Position numbers and translations under genes: made by a program. Below are positions 61,051-64,000 of a stretch of 64,000 nt of DNA, piece by piece (the first letter of the stretch is position 1; each line of letters starts with the position of its first letter). The stretch covers positions 124,001-188,000 of the forward strand of contig CANTUR010000345.1 in NCBI GenBank assembly GCA_947683625.1. Reading direction: 5' to 3'. The notes beneath the pieces are model-generated. The model was not told where the DNA came from, ran no database searches, and worked only from the letters and a program-made list of their open reading frames with translations. This DNA comes from Mallotus nudiflorus (Eukaryota > Streptophyta > Magnoliopsida > Malpighiales > Euphorbiaceae).

Positions 61051-62355
61051 TTTTATATAATGCAAATATGCATAGTTCTTTAGGGTAGTTAAGGTTTAAT
61101 TTTATTTGATTTTTATTATGTTTATGTTGTTTATTTAGTTATGCAAGTATTATTTTTACTTTTTTTGTCCTTATAGTTGATTATATGTGTTTTATATATG
61201 TTATTAGGCTTAAAACATGTGTGGAAAGGACTTAGAATTGCTTAGAACAAAGTGTGATGCATATGAAGTCCAATTGGGGACCTAGTGAAGAGGCATGAGT
61301 TGTCACAATGGAATGACTCATCTTGGCACAGTGGTGCCGAGTTGGTACCAATACACCCTTTTGTCGTTTCCATTCATTCTTACATCCTTTCGAAGGGACA
61401 CGAATTGTACCCTTAAGAAATCTATAAATACGTGAGTTTGGCTTTATTTTAAAGGAGAAGATTAATTATAATTATTATTACTTAGCTTTTGTTTTAAAGA
61501 TCATTGTAAAAGTTCTAATTTTATTAAGACAACTTTGAAGAACACATAGCCAAGAAGGAAGAGAAGATCATTCTACATCAAATAAATTTCTAAAAGATAT
61601 AGTAAATGGTTTTATTCACTCAATCTTCTCTTTATCCCTTTTTCTATATTGTATTTGATTATCTCTTGTTGTTCTTTAATCATGTATCTTGGTTAAGTCT
61701 TTATATGAGAATTGCAATGATGAATTAAATTAAGAACTATAGTTTTATCTTACATTATTTATGATTTAATTTTAATTAGTGCAAAGATGTGTTATGTATG
61801 CTTGATCATCATATGTAACTTGTTAATAAATTATTCAAATGAGAATTGAAATAATTTGGTGGATAAATGGATGAAATTACTTAAGGATAGGAATAGTACT
61901 TAAAGACAAGACATTCACCTTAAGGGAATAAGAATTAGTATGACATTTAATGATTTTCTTTTATCTCTGCAATAACATGAGAATGCTTGTAGACTCTAGG
62001 AGGGAATACCCTTGATTGACAATGAGAATTGCTTTTAAAGAATATTCACTAATTTATAATCAATACATATTATTATATGATTATTTACTTCCAAGGTTCT
62101 TAACTAATTCTGAATTGTAACTCTTACATATATATTATTTTTAAATTATTATATTTGATTTAATTATACATATAGTGAATTGATAGCCTTAAAGTTAATT
62201 AGCATAAATTAATACTATTTTAATACTATTTTATCTATCCATCCATGTATCTCTTTGGTTAAAACAAAATTTACTCCAAATTTTCAAATGTTCAACACCC
62301 TACTTGCTCTATACTAAGTCTTAGAGACTAGAGTAACACAATTTGACCTGCTTTA
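61051..62355 (+). repeat. Athila 3' LTR
   Basis: Starts 'ttttatataatgcaaatatg' after the purine tract and ends '...gacctgcttta'; 1,305 bp, close in sequence to the 5' LTR. Confidence 0.9.
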
Positions 62356-63187
62356 GTTATGGTGGAAAAGTGATCTAATAACCTAAGAAAAAGGTAGTAG
62401 GAGAGAAAAAACTATCTGGAAAATAGTCACGCGCTTGGCTAATGGCCAAGTGTGCTCACAAGCACTATGACGTGTTATGCACACCTTTTGGGTTTTATGC
62501 ACACTTTTCTAAGGTTGGTGCCTAGGGTTTTTGGGCCTTCTGGACATGTTTTTGGAGTCCATTTTATCACATTTGGCCTTGATCTTAGCACGTGACACCT
62601 ATGGGTGTTTACGTGCACTTTTAAGGGATACACACTAATCCTCAGGTTGTTTTGGACTATTCTGAGACCACTTCTAAAGATTTTGGAACCTTCCGGATGT
62701 GTTTCCAAAGTCCATTTGGTATAGTTTGGCTCTAATTTTAGCGCGTGACACCTAAGGGTGTTTATGGCTTTACTCACACTTCTAAGTGACATGCGCTAAT
62801 CCATGAGTTGTGTTGGACCTTTATGGGACCACTTTCATAGGTTTTGGAGCCTTTTGGATGTGTTTCTGAAGTTTGTTTTATCAAAATCAATTTTCATTTT
62901 TTCATGAAGTTAGGTCCTAATCTAATGAAATGAACACCAGCCCAACAAGTTGAGTGGTCCATGAAAGGAATTATCTAAATAAGCTTCTCATTGTTTCGAT
63001 AATTTATATTTAATAAGGCTAGAGCATAACTTAATGGCTCAGTGGTCAATTTTGCACACTGGTAGGGTTAGTTAGGTTTTTAAGGTTGCATACTTCAAAG
63101 GTGTTACAAACGAGCAAACTCTAATCATCTCGAAGATTTATTTCATCATTGGACCTTTTTAAGGACAGTCAAATTTAAGGTATGATA
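62356..63187 (-). repeat. Tat LTR, minus-strand copy, outer (5') part
   Basis: Read on the minus strand it begins TATCATACC at 63,187 after the same purine tract as the + copy (GGGGCAAC). It continues with 'aaaaggtccaatgatgaaat', 'tgtaacacct', 'cagtgtgcaaaattga' as in 48,008-48,180, and ends at 62,356 where the Athila LTR starts. The first dinucleotide is TA instead of TG. A ~145-bp internal unit ('ggagtccattttatca' and variants) appears three times (near 62,567, 62,711, 62,877). The minus-strand frame at 62,475-62,792 is translated repeat, not a gene. Confidence 0.85.
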
Positions 63188-63657
63188 GTTGCCCCTTGCT
63201 TCGCATGTGTTGCATAGCCACCTAGCGCTAGTGTCAATATATGTAAAGGAAAATGCAAATATACAAAAATCATTTTCTAAGGAGAGAGGCACTTACTTGA
63301 GTGCTATGTTGTTGTTTTATGATTCAGTCGTCATCCAAGATGTTATTTGAGACAAATGCAATTTTAGGATCCATGCAAGATGCAATTTTGTGATTCATTC
63401 AAGGATGCAATTTCAAGATTCATGCAAGATGTAATTTTAGGATTCATGCAAGATGCAATTTCTGGATTCACGTAAGTTGCAATTTCCATATGAATGATTC
63501 AAGCAAGTGAGATAAGCATGTCATAGTGATATGCAATCAGGCATATGATATGGAAGCATGCACATTACAACAAATACACTTTTTAGGCATTGTACTTAAC
63601 ATTCTCTAGTTACATTAAGAGTTCTAACATCCTTTTGAATGTTAGGAAGTAATGTCA
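63188..63657 (-). mobile_element. Tat internal 3' end with a different minisatellite
   Basis: Immediately upstream (on the minus strand) of the LTR, with the polypurine tract at 63,188-63,200. About 63,350-63,490 holds five or six imperfect ~25-bp units of 'gatgcaattttaggattcatgcaa'. This differs entirely from the 19/38-bp array of the + strand copy. The Copia-1-family LTR starts right after it. Confidence 0.75.
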
Positions 63658-64000
63658 TGTTAGTGATATGCACTAGGTCAATCCTGTATGACCATGTTTT
63701 GACTTTATCATTATATTTAATAAAGAGTCATTTTTCATTATCATTTTATGTTATGATAATTACTTGAATAGTCAATTCTTACTAAGGTCATCAAGTATGT
63801 GACTTGATAGTAAAACCCTTAGATTAAATATCAGTTCCATTCAAATTATCCCTAGTCATAACAATATGTTATGGCTAGTATGATGTTAATTGATGATTAT
63901 GTTTTATTAATCATGAATATGAGATATTAAGTCAACTCATAGGTACTTATTTGGGAAATAATGTACTGGATTGACCCATCATGAGAATACTACATAGATA
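63658..64000 (+). mobile_element. Start of a further Copia-1-family LTR, cut by the window end
   Basis: TGTTAGTGATATGCACTAGG begins at 63,658 and follows the first ~340 bp of the Copia-1 3' LTR (12,645 onward), including 'tcatcaagtatgtgacttgatagtaaaacc'. It may be a 5' LTR or a solo LTR; the rest is outside the window. Confidence 0.9.

Larger units (their letters stand above)
51490..62355 (+). mobile_element. Athila-type Gypsy retrotransposon, complete but decayed
   Basis: LTRs at 51,490-52,797 (1,308 bp) and 61,051-62,355 (1,305 bp) are closely similar along their length. A tRNA-Asp-type primer site follows the 5' LTR. Gag, protease, RT, RNase H, integrase and an env-like region follow in Athila order. 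It is inserted into a minus-strand Tat LTR, whose two halves flank it. Stops and a frame change disable the polyprotein. Target duplication is not clean: TGGTT on the left, GTTAT on the right. Confidence 0.93.

Noticed and set aside
62475..62792. 105-codon minus-strand frame with internal amino-acid repeats
   Set aside because: Translation of the ~145-bp tandem unit in the Tat LTR; no homologous frame is kept in the + strand copy.

Overview
The window is plant nuclear DNA, most likely from a eudicot. It is AT-rich, holds one spliced glutamate receptor-like (GLR) gene, and is otherwise packed with decayed plant retroelements: Ty1/Copia, Ty3/Gypsy of the Athila, Tat and chromovirus types, a LINE, a tRNA-derived SINE and an endogenous pararetrovirus fragment. 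The species cannot be named from the sequence. Nothing bacterial is present and no canonical tRNA or rRNA gene was seen.

Layout. 1-5,682: non-coding LTR-like DNA, ending in the 3' end of a very long LTR (+ strand) whose sister copy lies at 35,540-38,795. 5,719-14,124: Copia-1, 5' LTR truncated, full 1,480-bp 3' LTR, degenerate gag-pol, and a GC-rich 27-bp minisatellite in its leader. 15,232-19,999: Copia-2 with 189-bp LTRs. 21,237-23,870: 5'-truncated LINE (- strand) bracketed by AAT microsatellites. 24,144-29,779: Copia-3 with 387-bp LTRs, inserted just 3' of the GLR gene. 30,087-33,770: five-exon GLR gene (- strand), the only conventional host gene; its reading frame breaks just before a preserved 97-codon tail. 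34,851-35,033: SINE. 35,540-38,795: giant solo LTR with a perfect 5-bp target duplication. 38,913-43,480: minus-strand Gypsy chromovirus (3' LTR plus decayed pol) whose LTR carries a pararetrovirus fragment. 43,490-49,808: 3' half of a Tat-lineage Gypsy element (+ strand): integrase C-terminus, an antisense plant mobile domain (PMD) gene, a hierarchical minisatellite, and the 3' LTR. 50,493-63,187: a second Tat LTR in inverted orientation, split by a complete Athila element (51,490-62,355). 63,658-64,000: start of another LTR of the Copia-1 family, running off the window.

The elements do not form a pathway; the window is a nested insertion record. The parts with biological consequences are the GLR gene with its altered tail and its Copia neighbour (whose LTR promoter faces antisense into the gene), the Tat element with a captured PMD gene and satellite-like 3' region, and the giant LTR family. 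No wholly new system could be demonstrated from sequence alone.
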